In this document: positions 36,486 to 50,000 of the stretch, one piece after another
How positions within the stretch are numbered: position 1 is the stretch's first letter
Layout: every line of letters starts with the position of its first letter
Assembly: GCA_029783825.1 (NCBI GenBank)
Contig: JAREIK010000727.1
Location: 514,983-578,982, forward strand
Length of the DNA stretch: 64,000 nt
From: Sapria himalayana
Lineage: Eukaryota; Streptophyta; Magnoliopsida; Malpighiales; Rafflesiaceae
Reading direction: 5' to 3'
Position numbers and translations under genes: made by a program
Notes under the pieces: model-generated
The model's input: only the letters and a program-made list of their open reading frames with translations
Told to the model about the DNA's origin: nothing
Database searches by the model: none

Positions 36486-39057
36486 ATCTATCTATCTATC
36501 TATTTAACTTTCTATATATCTGTCTATGTGTCTTTCTATCTATCTATCTATTTTTCTATCTATCTATTTGTGTATCTATAAATCTATCTATCTATATATT
36601 TATTTTTATATCTGTATATCTATCTATCTACTATCTATCTATTAGTCTATTTATCTATCTGTCTAAGTATCTATTTATATATCTATATGTCTATCTATCT
36701 ATTTATCATTATGATTATCAGTTTATTTTTTTATCTTTAAATTTGTCTATCTCTTTATCTATCAATCTATATATCTATTTATCTATCTATGTTACTATCT
36801 GTCTATTAGTTTTTCTGTCTATCTCTCTATCTCAAAATCTTTTTATTTGTCTATTTGTATATCTGACTATCTTTCGATTTGCCTATCTATCTATTTATCA
36901 ATGTATCTATTTATTTATCTATTTATCTCTCTATCTCTATATGTCTATATGTTTATATATATACATCAGTATCTATTAATTTGTCTTTTTTCATATCTGT
37001 GTATCAATTAATCTATCTATCTATCTATCTGTCTATTTATCTATGTGTATATCTATCTATGTTTCTATCTATCTATCTATCTATTTCTATATATGTTTAT
37101 CTATATATCTATCTATCTATTAAGATATCTATCTATTTATCTATATGTCTCTCTTTCTAGCTAACTCTTTTTCTATTCCTCTAGCTATCTATCTTTCTAT
37201 CTCTATATATCTATATTATTTTTTATAAATCTATCTTTTTATTAATCTATCTATATATCTCTATTTCTATCTAACTATTTAACTATCTATCGATATATCT
37301 GTTTATTTTTGAATCAATCAATCTATATATCTCTCTATGTATCTGTCTATATTACAATTTGTGTATCTATCAATCTAAGTATTTGTATATTTTTTATCTG
37401 TCTATCTATTTCTATGTCTATCTATCTATCTATATGCCCTTTTGTCTATCTATCTGTCTATATCTTTTTGTATCTATCTATCTATTTATATGTGTCTATG
37501 TGTCGACATGCCTATGTCTCTATGAGCTATGTGTATATGTGTCTAATGTGTATATGTGTATATGTGTCTTGTCTATGTGTCTGTGTCTATGGGTCTAGGT
37601 GTCTATCTGCATATGTGTCTATGTGCCTATCTATATATCAATATGTCTATCTATCTATCTACCTAACTACCTACCTACCCATCTATCTATCTATTTGTAT
37701 ATCTATATATCTGTCTATGTTTCTATTTAACTTTCTATCAACTTTCTTATCTGTATATCTATTAATTTGTCTATCTGTCTATTTTTAAATTTGTCTATCT
37801 AATTATATTTGTATCTATCTATCTATTTTCCTGTCTATCTGTCTATATGTCAATTCGTCTATCTAATTATCTTTTTATATATCTTTCTCTCTATCTCTCT
37901 ATTCATCTATTAGAGTATCAGTCTATCTATCTATTTTTCTATGTGTCTATATATATTTATGTATATTTATCTATCTAAATATTTATTTGTCAATCTTTCT
38001 ATTTGTCTTTTTGTCTCAATATATATTTCTCTATCTATCTTTTAGTATATATGTTTATTACTCTATGTTACTATCTATATATCTGTATATCTATCGATCA
38101 ATCTATATAATTGTTAATAGTCTACTTGTCTATCTATCTACCTGTCTATTGTACTATCTATCTCTCTATTTGTCTATCTTTCTATCTATCTATATGTCTA
38201 TCTATATTTATATCTATCTAACTTTCTATCTATCTATGAATTTATGTATCTGTCTATTAATCTATCTATCTATTTGTATATATGAGTAATTGTCTATTTA
38301 TCTATCTATCTATATATCCTTCAATTTGTCTATCTATCTTTCTACCTTTTTATATTTTTGTCTATCTAATTATCTATGAATCTATCTATCTATCTTTCTA
38401 TTTTTCTAACTATCTATCTATCTATTTGTCTATTTATCTATCTTTTTATTTGTAGATTTGTATACCTGCCTATTTATCTTTCTATCTATTTACATGTCTA
38501 TATGTCTATCAATCTTTCTGTTAATCAATCAATCATTATGTCTATCTATTTATCTGTCTATTTGCCTATTTATTTATATGTCTATTTGTATATCTATCAA
38601 TTTTTATCTATCTATCTAATTATCTATCTATTTGCCTATCTATATATCTATATATCTATATATCTATATATCTATCTTTATATATATCTATCTGTCTGTT
38701 GTCTGTGTATAAATGTATCTCTCTATTTCTCTTACTATCTATATGTCTATCTTTTTATACATCTACTTCTCTATCTATTTATCTTTCTTTCTTTTTTTCT
38801 TTCTATTTGTATATATCTATCTATCTCTATATCTATCTATCTCTCTATCTATCTTTCTATCTATCTATCTCTCAATCTATCTATCTATAAATCTAGCTAT
38901 CTCTCTCTTTATATTTCTATCAATTTGTCTATTTGTCTATCTGTCGATCTATCTTTTCTATATATCTCTCTATTTGATAATCTGTCGATTTGTCTAACTA
39001 TATATCTATATATTTTTCTGACTTTTTGTATATTTATCTATCTATCAATATATCTAT
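36229..39057 (+). repeat. Degenerate TATC array, segment 2
   Basis: Follows the CACTA terminus directly. It has TATC with GTC and TTC variants, an uninterrupted TA run at about 36,423-36,482 and a local GTGTCTATGTGTCTA variant zone at about 37,485-37,625. All frames across it are repeat by-products. Confidence 0.95.
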
Positions 39058-39067
39058 ATATTGATAG
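39042..39067. other. Hairpin at the TATC/GATA strand switch
   Basis: CTATCAATATA (39,042-39,052) and TATATTGATAG (39,057-39,067) are perfect inverted copies around a 4-base centre TCTA. Left of this point the plus strand carries TATC, right of it GATA. A few TATC words still occur just to the right (39,080-39,100). Confidence 0.85.
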
Positions 39068-39360
39068 AGAGATAGATCAATATATCTATATATCTATTTG
39101 TATAGACTGATTGAGAGATAGATAGACACTTAGATAAAGAAATTGATAATTATTTAGACAAATAGATCTATAGATTGATCGATAGTTTGATTGTTAGAAA
39201 AATAGATCGACATTTAGATAGAAAAATAGATAGATAGATTAGAAAGACATATAGATAGACAAATAAATAGATAGATAGACATATAAATTGATAAATAGAT
39301 AGAATTATAGATAGATTGATAGATAGACAAATAGATATATTAATTGATTGATTGATTGAT

Positions 39361-39405
<45 letters not shown>

Positions 39406-40645
39406 AATAGATAGTTAGATAGACAGACAGGTTAGTTAGATAGATATATAGTTAGACAGATAGATACACAGATGATACATTAATATATTGATAGATATAT
39501 AGACAGATAGAAACATTTATAGATAGATAGATAGATAGATAGAAAGAAAGATATAAATATATATAGACAAATAGATATATAGAGAGACAGATATATTGAA
39601 AGATAGATAGATAGACAAAAAGAAAGCCATATAGATTGATCGATAGATCGATACACACATATATTGATAGATAGATGCATAGCTAGATAAATAGATAGAT
39701 AGATATATAGATAGAATGTTAATTAGATTGATAAAAAGATTGATAGATAGATTGATAGAGAAATTAAATGATAGATTAATAGACAGATTATTAGATTAAT
39801 CGATTAATAGATTGATATACAGATTGATAGATAGATTAGAAGAAAGATAGATAGATATATTGTTAGATAGATAGATTTATTGATTGATTGACCGTTAAAT
39901 AGATAGATAGTTAGATAGATACATAGTTAGTTAGTTAGCTTATTAGACAAATAGATAGATAGACATATAGAAATAAAGATAGATATACAGATAGATAGAT
40001 ATATATATAATATATATATATATATTAATAAACACATTGATAGATAGACAAATATACATATAGACAAATAGATATATAGATATATAGACAAATAGATAGG
40101 TAGAAAGAGAGGTAGGTAGGTAGACAAATAGATAAATAGATAGATAACAGGTAGATAAACAAACATATAGATAGACAGTTAGATAGATAGATATACAGAC
40201 TAATAGATAGATAGTTAGATAGACATATATATAGACAAATAGACAAATAGATGGACAGAGTGATAGACAGGTAGACAGATATATAGATATTCAAATCGGT
40301 AGACAGACAAATTGAAAAACATAAAGATAGACATATAGACAAACAAATAGACAAATACGTAGAAAGACAGATAGATAGATAGATATATATATATATATAT
40401 ATTGATTGATATATAGACAGATTGATATATAGATAGATATATTTATACATAGACATATATATATGTAGATAAATACATAGATAGATAGATCTATAGACAA
40501 ATAGATAGGTAGATAGATTTATATAATGTTATATAATTAGATAAAATGATAAATAGAGTTAGATAGAAAGATATAGTGATAAATAAATAAATAAATAAAT
40601 AAATATATATATATATATATATATATAGACAGATATATAAACAAA
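39058..40645 (-). repeat. Degenerate GATA array, segment 1
   Basis: The plus strand reads GATAGATAGACAAATAGATAG, the reverse complement of the array to the left, so the minus strand carries the TATC form. A TA run lies at about 39,361-39,401. The last 21 bases (40,625-40,645) are the left target duplication of the LINE fragment that follows. Confidence 0.93.
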
Positions 40646-40761
40646 CCTTTATTTCTTTTGAGAATGGGTGTAAAAGTGAAAAAGGGTAGTATTAGTTTTT
40701 ACAAATGGTATTCCTCCGCCAAAAGAGAGTGCATAATAATAATAAAACAAACCTTAAAAAA
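40646..40761 (+). mobile_element. 5'-truncated LINE copy, 116 bp, with 21-bp target duplication
   Basis: The insert contains TACAAATGGTATTCCTCCGC and ends in an A-rich tail; the same phrase lies near the 3' end of the long LINE, at about 54,147. The 21 bases at 40,625-40,645 are repeated exactly at 40,762-40,782. A 3'-end-only copy, an A-rich tail and a long target duplication are what target-primed reverse transcription leaves. Because the target is a simple repeat, part of the match could be chance, but it includes a non-repeat AAACAAA end. Confidence 0.88.
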
Positions 40762-43700
40762 ATAGACAGATATATAAACAAATAGATACATAGACAGATA
40801 AATAAACAAATTGATAGACAGACAAATAAATAGATAGATATAAAGATAGAGAGACAGATATATAGATAAACAAATATATAGAAAGATAGACAAATAGATT
40901 GACAAAAAGATTGATAGATAATTATATAGATAGATAGATAGACAACTTGATAGACAGATAGATAGATATATTGGTCGATAGACACATAGCTAGATAGATA
41001 GGTTGATAGATAGATAGATACAAAAATAAATATATAGATTGATAGACAAATCAATATCCAAATAGATCGACATATAGATATACATATAGAAAGAGAGATA
41101 GATATACAGATATATAGAAAGATAGATAGACAGATAGATAGATAGATAAATAGACTGATAGATAGACATATAGATAGTTTGACAAATAGATAAACATATA
41201 GCTAGTTTAATACATATATAGATTGATTGACAAATATATAGACAATAAATAGAATGATAAATAGATAGATAGATATGTAGATAGATTGACCAAAAAATAA
41301 ACAAATAGATAGATAAATAAATAGACATATACATAGACATAAAGATATAAAAATATTTGGATAGACAGACAGATATATATATATATATATATAGACTAAA
41401 AGATTGATAGATTGATAGATATATAGTCAAAAAGCTAGCTAGATTCAAAGGCAAATAGATAAATAGATAGATAGATAGATATATAAATAGATAAATAGAC
41501 AGATTGATAAACACTTAGATAGATATACAGATAGACAGCTAGATATATAGATAGATATACTAACAGATAGATAGATATATACACAGATAGATTGATAGAT
41601 AATTTGACAAATATATAGACAAATTGAAAGATAGATAAACAGATAGATAGATAGATAAATAGATAGATAAATAAATTGATTGATAGATAGATAGTCACAT
41701 TGATAGTTAGACTAAATGAAAGACAAATAGATATATAAATAGATTAACTAATAGATAGATAGATTGATTAATAAAAAGAATGATCGACAAATAGATAGAC
41801 TTATAGATTGATAGATTGATAAATAGATAGATAGATATGTAGATAGTTATACAGACATACAAATAAATAGATATATATACATATTGATAGACAAATTGAT
41901 AGATATACAGATAGATAAAGAGATATATAGAAATATAGATAGATAGATTGATTTAATTATAGATAGATTGATAGAAAGATAGATAGACATATAGATGCTT
42001 AGATAGTTAGACAAAAAGCTAGATAGATATACAGATTTATAGACTAATAGATAGATAGATAGATTAAAAGAATGATCAACAAATAGTAGATAAATACACA
42101 TATAGATAGACAAATAGATATATAGAAAGATAGGTAGTTAGAAAGATAGACAAATTGATTGATTGATTAATAGACTAATAGATAGTTAGTTAGATAGATA
42201 GACAAATAGATAGAAGGATTTATAGATTTGTCAATAGACATATAGTTAGACTGAACGATAAACAAAAAGATAAATAGATATTTAGATAGATAGATAAACA
42301 TATAGATATGTAGATAGATAGATAGATAAAAAGTTAGATAGATAGAAAGAATGTTAGTTATATTGTTAGACTTATAATTATACACAGATATATAGATAGA
42401 TAGATAGAGAGATATATTGAGAGACAGATACATAGTCGGATAAATTAAAAATTTGATATTCGAATATATAGAAGGTTAGATAGATTTATAGATAAATAGA
42501 TAGATAGACAAATATTTAGATGGATAGATAGTTACTAGATAGATACATAGGTAGATATATAAACATATTGATAGAAAGATAGATTGATAGATTGATAGAT
42601 ATATTTATAATTAGATTGATAGATAGATTGATAGATTGATTGATAGATAAATTCTTAAATAAATTGAATGACAGATATTTGATAAATAGATAGATTAATT
42701 AATAGATTGATAGATAAACAAATACATAGATAGATAAATAGGTATATAGATAGAAAGATAGAAAAATATTTAGATAGGTAAATAGATAAACAAATATATT
42801 CATAGATTTATAGACAAATACATAAGTAAATAGATAGATAAATAGATAGATAAATAGATATATAGACATATAGTAGAAAGATAGATACACTATTAGATAG
42901 ATAGATAGATAAATAGATAAATATATTGACAGATATATAGATAGATAGAGAAATAAATATATAGACAGATAGATAGACAGATAGATTGATAAATATATAG
43001 ATAGATAAATAGAGGATAAATAGATAGATAAATATATAGGTAGATAGATGGTTAGATAGATAGGCAGATTGGTAAATAGATAAAAAGACAAATATATAGA
43101 CAGATAAATTCATTGATATATAGATAGATAGATAGATTGATTGATAAATAGATTGATAAATAGATTAATATACATATTTCATAGAAAGATTGATAGAGAG
43201 ATTGATAGATAGATTGATAGACAGATAAATATATACATTGATAGATACATTGATTGAGATATAGATAGATAGTTCAATAGATAGATAGATTAATAGATAG
43301 ATAGATTGATAGATAGATAAATAGATAGACGGTTCGATAGATAAATAGATATATAAGATTGATAGATAGACAAATAGATATATAGATAGATATACATTTA
43401 GATAATTAGATTGATAAAAAGATTTATAGATAGATTGATAGACAGATTGATAGACAGATTGATAGACATGTATATATAGATTGATAGACATATTAAAAAA
43501 CTTATAAATAAATAGATAGATAGATATAGAAATAAATATACATACATAGATAGATAGGCAGATATTTTGATAGACAAATTAATAGATAGATTGATAGATA
43601 GATTAATAGATATTTTTGATAGACAGATAGATAGGCAGATTGATAGAAATATAGATTGAAAGATAGATTGAAAGATAAATAGACAAATAGATAGATTATT

Positions 43701-44543
43701 AGAGAGATAGATAGACTAATAAATAGATAGATAAATATATTGATAGAAGGATAGATAGATCAATAGAGAAATATATATAAAGAAAGATATATAGATAGTT
43801 AGATTAAAGATATTAATAGATAGATAGTTAGATAGAAAGATAAATAAATTTATAGATAGAAATATAGACATATATATAGATAGAAAGATAGATATATAGA
43901 TAGACAAATAAATAATCAGATAGATAGATAGATAAATATAAAGATAGATAGAAAGATACATAGACAATATAAATATAGATAGATAGATAGATTAATAGAC
44001 AAAAAGATATATAGATAGACAGGCATATAGAAATACAAATTGATAGATAGATAGATAGATAATATATATAGATAGACAAATAAATAGATAGATAGATAGG
44101 CAAATAGACAGATAGATAGATATACAATAGATAGATAGATCGATAAATAGATAAATAGATATATAAATAAATTGATATAAATAGATAAATAGATAGATTG
44201 ATAAATAGATAAATATATAAATAGATTAATTAAGAGACAGAAAAATATATGGTTAGACATGTAGATAGATAAATGGCTAGCTATCTAGCTCAAAAGATAG
44301 ATAAATAAATAAATAGTTAAACATATAGATCAATAGATAGATAAATAGATTGTTTGATTGATATAAAGATAGATTGATAAATAGATAGATATATAAATAG
44401 ATTAATTAAGAGATAGAAAAATAGATAGAGACATATAAATAGATAGATAGCTAGCTAGCTAGCTCAAAAGAGAGATAAATAAATAAACAGTTAGACAGTT
44501 AGATCAATAAATAGATAGATAGACAAATAGTAGATAGATAGAT

Positions 44544-44594
<51 letters not shown>

Positions 44595-47395
44595 TAAATA
44601 AATAAATAGTTAGATAGATAGATAGATAAATAGACAAATATATAGATATATAAAAAGATACATAGATAAACATATAGATTGATAGACATATAAATTATTA
44701 TATAGTGGTACAAATAAACAAATAGTTAAACAGACAGATAAAAAGACAGATATCCAAATAAATAAATAGATCAATAGACAGACTCAAATACACATATATA
44801 CAAATAGATTGATAGACATATATATGGACATGTAGATAGATAGAAGAATGACATATAGATAGACAAATAGATAGACAGAGAGATACATAGAAAGATAGAC
44901 AAATAGATAGATAAATAGATAGGCAAATTTATAGACAAATATATATACAAATTGTCAGATAGATAGATAGAAAGATAGTTAGATATATTGATAGAAGGAT
45001 AGATAGATCAATAGACAAATATATATAAAGAAAGATATATAGATAGTTAGATTAAAGATATATATAGATAGATAGTTAGATAGAAAGATAAATAAATTTA
45101 TAGATAGAAATATAGACATATATATAGATAGAAAGATAGATATATAGATAGACAAATAAAGAATCAGATAGATAAATAGATAGATAGATAAATATAAAGA
45201 TAGATAGAAAGATACATAGACAATATAAATATAGATAGATAGATAGATTAATAGACATAAAGATATATAGATAGACAGGCATATAGAAATACAAATTGAT
45301 AGATAGATAGATAATATATATAGATAGACAGATAAATAGATAGATAGATAGGCAAATAGACAGATAGATAGATAGATATACAATAGATAGATAGATCGAT
45401 AAATAGATAAATAGATATATAAATAAATTGATATAAATAGATAAATAGATAGATTGATAAATAGATAAATATATAAATAGATTAATTAAGAGACAGAAAA
45501 ATAGATGGTTAGACATGTAGATAGATAGATAGATGGCTAGCTATTTAGCTCAAAAGATAGATAAATAAATAAATAGTTAAACATATAGATCAATAGATAG
45601 ATAGATTGTTTGATTGATATAAAGATAGATTGATAAATAGATAGATATATAAATAGATTAATTAAGAGATAGAAAAATAGATAGAGACATATAGATAGAT
45701 AGATAGATAGCTAGCTAGCTCAAAAGAGAGATAAATAAATAAACAGTTAGACAGTTAGATCAATAAATAGATAGATAGACAAATAGATAGATAGATAGAT
45801 ATATAGATATATAGATAAATAAATAAATAGTTAGATAGATAGATAGATAAATGGACAAATATATAGATATATAAAAGATACATAGATAAACAGGTAGATT
45901 GATAGACATATAAATTATTATATAGTGGTACAAATAGACAAATAGTTAAACAGACAGATAAAAAGACAGATATCCAAATAAATAAATAGATCAATAGACA
46001 GACTCAAAGACACATATATACAAATAGATAGATAGACATATATATGGACATATAGATAGATAGAAGAATGACATATAGATAGACAAATAGATAGACAGAC
46101 AGATACATAGAAAGATAGACAAATAGATAGACAAATAGATAGGCAAATTTATAGACAAATATATATACAAATTGTCAGATAGATAGAAAGATAGTTAGAT
46201 ATATTGATAAACAAATAGATAGGTAGATATATAAACAAATAGATAGACTTACAGATAGATAGATTGATAGATAGATAGATAGATAGTTATTTAGATAGAT
46301 AGATAGACAAATTGATAGATAAATTTATTGATAGATAGATAGACAGATAGTTAGATATATGGATAAATAAATAAATAAATAGATAGATATATTGATAGTT
46401 AGATAGGTAGATAGATAGATAGACTAAAAGATAGAAAAATAGTTAGATAGATAGGTAGTTAGTTAGATAGAGAGATTGTTAGACTGATAGATAAATAGAT
46501 AGATAAATAGAGAAATGGAATGAAAGACAGATAAAAAAATGATAGATAGTTGGATATATAGATGGATAAATAGATGAATAGATAGACTAATAGATAAACA
46601 TATATGTGTGTGTGTGTGTGTGGATAGATACATAGATAGATAGGTAGGTAGATTGATAGATAGATAGGTAGGTAGGTAGATAAACATATATATAGATAGA
46701 TAGATATTTAAATTGTTATATCAATTGAAAGATAGTTTGATAGACATATTGATAGGCAAATTGATGTATAGATTGATAGATATATAGATAGATAGATAGA
46801 TAATTAGACAAATAGAAATATAGATATATAGATAGATAGTTAGACAAATAAATAGATAGATAGATAGATCAATCGATAGCATGACCTATGTATATATATA
46901 TATGATAGATAGATATATAGATTGAAAGATAGATTGATTGATAGACAGATAGATAGACATTAAAATATACATATAGATAGACAAATAGATAGACAAACAA
47001 ATAGATTTATAGGTAAACAAATAGATAAATAGTGAGATAGATAGATATATAGATAGATATATACATATAGATAGATAGATAGATTGACATATAGACACAC
47101 AAATAGATATACAGATATATAGACAGATAGACAGACAAATAGATAGATATATATAGACAAATAATGGGCATAGTGAGAGATACAAAAAATAGAAAGATGG
47201 ATATACAAATAGATAAACTTACAACTTGACAAACAAATAGATAGACATTTAGATAGACACATTGATAGACAATTAGACAAATAGTTAGATAGATAAACAA
47301 ACATATAGATAGATAGAAAGTTTGACAGATATATAGACAAATAAATAGAGAAATAGATAGATAGATAAATAGACAGATATATAGATAAATCCCTT
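40762..47395 (-). repeat. Degenerate GATA array, segment 2
   Basis: About 6.6 kb of GATA with GACA, GATT and AATA variants. It includes a 1.2-kb tandem duplication (listed separately), a TA run near 44,546-44,592 and a GT run at 46,604-46,621. No gene is present; the Tyr/Leu/Ser/Ile-rich minus-strand frames come from the repeat. Confidence 0.95.
43738..46208 (-). repeat. Tandem duplication of ~1.2 kb inside the GATA array
   Basis: Two copies in direct order, about 43,738-44,990 and 44,991-46,208. Each begins around TGATAGAAGGATAGATAGATC and holds the same landmarks in the same order: GGCTAGCTAT near 44,275 and 45,535, TTATATAGTGGTACAAAT near 44,698 and 45,918, and ATATACAAATTGTCAGATAG near 44,945 and 46,164. 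The copies are nearly identical apart from small repeat-length changes, so this duplication is younger than the general decay of the array. Confidence 0.9.
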
Positions 47396-47452
47396 TTTCT
47401 AGAGAGAGAAAATCTCCATTCTTGCCCGAAACAAGCTCTTATCAAGCTAAGA

Positions 47453-48851
47453 ATGGATAAAAAGGATTTATCATAAAATAATAAATCCTTTGCCTCGATA
47501 ACAATAGGGACCGCGCTTCTTTCACGAAGCTTCGGAAGCAAAAATGGGAGTCCCGCAATTTTTTTCTCCATGGAGCAGATGCATAGGTTCTTGGAACCGT
47601 TCGAGTATACACTTGTAGGGAAATTTTCCCATGGCAGACCTCGCATAAACGAGCTTCAGTAACTTCATCTCTACATTGAAGCATAAAGGAAATGTGAAGT
47701 TCGCGGATTATGACGCGAGGCATATATTTTTACACTGCTGCTTGGTAGAAGACTACTACCGACTGTGGCAGAGGGGTCTTTGGCATGTCGAGGGCTTCCC
47801 CATGCGAATACTGAAGTGGACGAAAAGCTTTAGCCCACTCGAGGAAGCCCCCATTGCTCCAGTATGGTTTTCTCTGCCCAACTTACCATTTTTTCTATAT
47901 AATGTGCAGGCCCATCACGCTATCTCGAGTTTCTTGGGTAAACCCATGCTTCGGGATGAAGCTACCACCTCAATGACAAGAACAGGTGCTGCCCGAGTAT
48001 GTGTAGAGTATAATCTCCTCAAGCAACCACCTAACAGAATATGGATAGGCAGTGAAGAGGAAGAAGATGGAATTTGGCAAACTGCCATTCCAGAAAATTT
48101 ACCTTCATACTGCCTTGGCTGTAGAAGGTTAGGACATGACTTAGATGTATGTAGAGTGGGAATACAAGAGAAGGAAATAGGGAGGAGGCAGGAGGGTAGA
48201 GGTAGGTGGGCAGAAAAGTGGGTTAGGAGGGAGGAGAGTATACCGAAAGAGCAAATGGAAAAGCTAGTTGGGGGGGGGGGGGGTTCAATGGTTGTTTTTT
48301 CAAGTGAAAGGGAAGGAGAGGGGGTAAGAGTGGAAAAAAGGAATAGGATTGAAAAAGAGGGTAGCATAGAAATAAGACAAATAGAGGAAACTAATGTAGG
48401 AGATGAGGGAAAAGATATGGAAGAAGGGTGGGAGAGGGTGAAAACTAGAAGAAAAAGAGGGAAGAAACTTAAAGCTCGGCGAGTATTAAAGGAAACGCTG
48501 GAGGACTACAGTTGGATAGATGAAGACCTGGATTTTCCAGATGAGGATGCGAAGGTTTTCAGCTGCCCTTCATTAAGTGAAGAAGAAGTTAAGGGTGAAA
48601 GCTCCCTGGAAAAGGTAAAGGATGATTTGGATATTTATGAGGAAGATTGGGATAACCTCTCCAAAGTTCAAGCAATGGAAACCATAAAGAGGATGGCTAT
48701 GCATCTTGGGCAGCAGGTAAAATATAACGAAATAATGAATATTTTTTCTAGCTCAACTAAAACACCAAGAAATAAGAAGAAATATTTGAACAAGACATAC
48801 AAGTCTAAATGCACTACGAGATTACAAGCAAAGTCAATAATTAATGGATAG
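47453..48851 (+). pseudogene. LINE ORF1: DUF4283-like RNA-binding protein with zinc knuckle
   Basis: The first ATG (47,453) meets a stop after seven codons. The same frame then reads GSPAIFFSMEQMHRFLEPFE and YTLVGKFSHGRPRINELQ, the start of DUF4283. A one-base shift near 47,655 leads into the long open frame that runs to 48,851 (391 codons if begun at the ATG at 47,676). That frame continues DUF4283 with DARHIFLHC, DYYRLWQRGLW and RILKWTKSFSP, then the knuckle CLGCRRLGHDLDVC (CX2CX4HX4C, all four ligands present, about 48,110-48,155), then a charged Glu/Arg/Lys-rich tail. A run of 14 G lies at 48,270-48,283 within the frame. In LINEs this protein binds element RNA. Confidence 0.85.
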
Positions 48852-50000
48852 ATGTCTTTACTGGAACATTAGAGGGGTAGCAAATACCCCTTCAATTAAT
48901 AGATTGAAACAATTAATAAAAATACATAAAATTTATTTAATAATTATAGCATAACCTATGGTCGAGAAAGATCAAATAATAAAATATAGCGAAAAATTAG
49001 GATTTAAAAATGCGTATGCAAACTTGAATAGTAAACTCTGGATTACGTGACATAACTATATGGACATTATTATATTAAAAGACACAGAACAAATAGTTAA
49101 TTTTAAAACTAACTCAAATACAGAAGAAATAAAATCAGTGGTTTATGCAAAAAATAATAAAAAAGATAGACTAGATCTATGGAAAGAAATGCAGAACATT
49201 GCAATAAAAAATATTCCATGGATTATAGGAGGAGATTTTAATGTTATAAGAAATGCACAAGAAAAGAAATGTGGAAAACCCCAAATGCACTGGCAATGTC
49301 ACAATTCAACGATTGTATCGCCAGTGCCAACTTAATGGAGGTGGAGTATATTGGCTCAAATTACACCTGGTGTAATAACTGGCGTAAAAGAGGAGCAATT
49401 TGGGCAAGACTGGACTGGGTCATGTTTAATGCTAAATGGGCAGTGACTCAAGGAGTTACGGGCCTAAGACATTTAAGCAGGACATGTTCGGATCATAACC
49501 CATTGCTCATAAAAATTCATAAAAGCCAACCAATAAAAGGCGATTTTAAATTTCAAAATATGTGGGTTAAACACACAGATTTCGATAGAATGGTACGAGA
49601 ATCTTGGGAAGAGCCAGCATCGGGAAAGCCCATGCAGGCTTTTTCGGCTAAATTATTCAGGTTAAAAAGATGCATTAAAACATGGAATAGAGAAGTTTTT
49701 GGAAATATAAACCTACAAATAAAACAAGCGGAGGAAGAAGTGGCAAAGTTAGAAATAATATATGACACTACGAACAAGGAAGAAGATAGAAGTGAACTTA
49801 GTAAGGCAAAAGGTAAATTGAGGCTTAAGCTACACATGGAAGAAATATACTGGAAACAACGAGCAAAAGTTAAATGGCTGAAAGAAGGAGATAGGAATAC
49901 TAAATTTTTCCATAATATGAGTAAGATAAAAATAAACAAGAATAATATAAAAGGTATAAAAAATGATGAAGGAAAATGGGTGGAACTTGGAAGGAGATAA
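48844..50000 (+). pseudogene. LINE ORF2, AP-endonuclease domain and linker
   Basis: ORF2 starts at ATG 48,844, eight bases before the ORF1 stop (ATGGATAG). It reads MDRCLYWNIRGVANTPSINR, typical of LINE endonuclease starts, then hits TAA near 48,950 and TGA near 49,048. The frame resumes with IPWIIGGDFNVIRN (catalytic G-D-F-N, about 49,210-49,253). A frameshift at about 49,270-49,285 leads to FNDCIASANLMEVEYIGSNY, RLDWVMFN and CSDHNPLL (catalytic S-D-H, about 49,488-49,510). The linker ends in WLKEGDRNTKFFHNMS, the conserved stretch before the reverse transcriptase. The enzyme would nick target DNA to prime reverse transcription. Catalytic motifs survive; the reading frame does not. Confidence 0.87.

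Noticed and set aside
32426..39110. Many plus-strand open frames rich in Tyr, Leu, Ser and Ile, up to 244 codons
   Set aside because: TAT CTA TCT ATC is a stop-free 12-base period, so a TATC array is open in all frames. No domain, start context or codon bias supports a protein.
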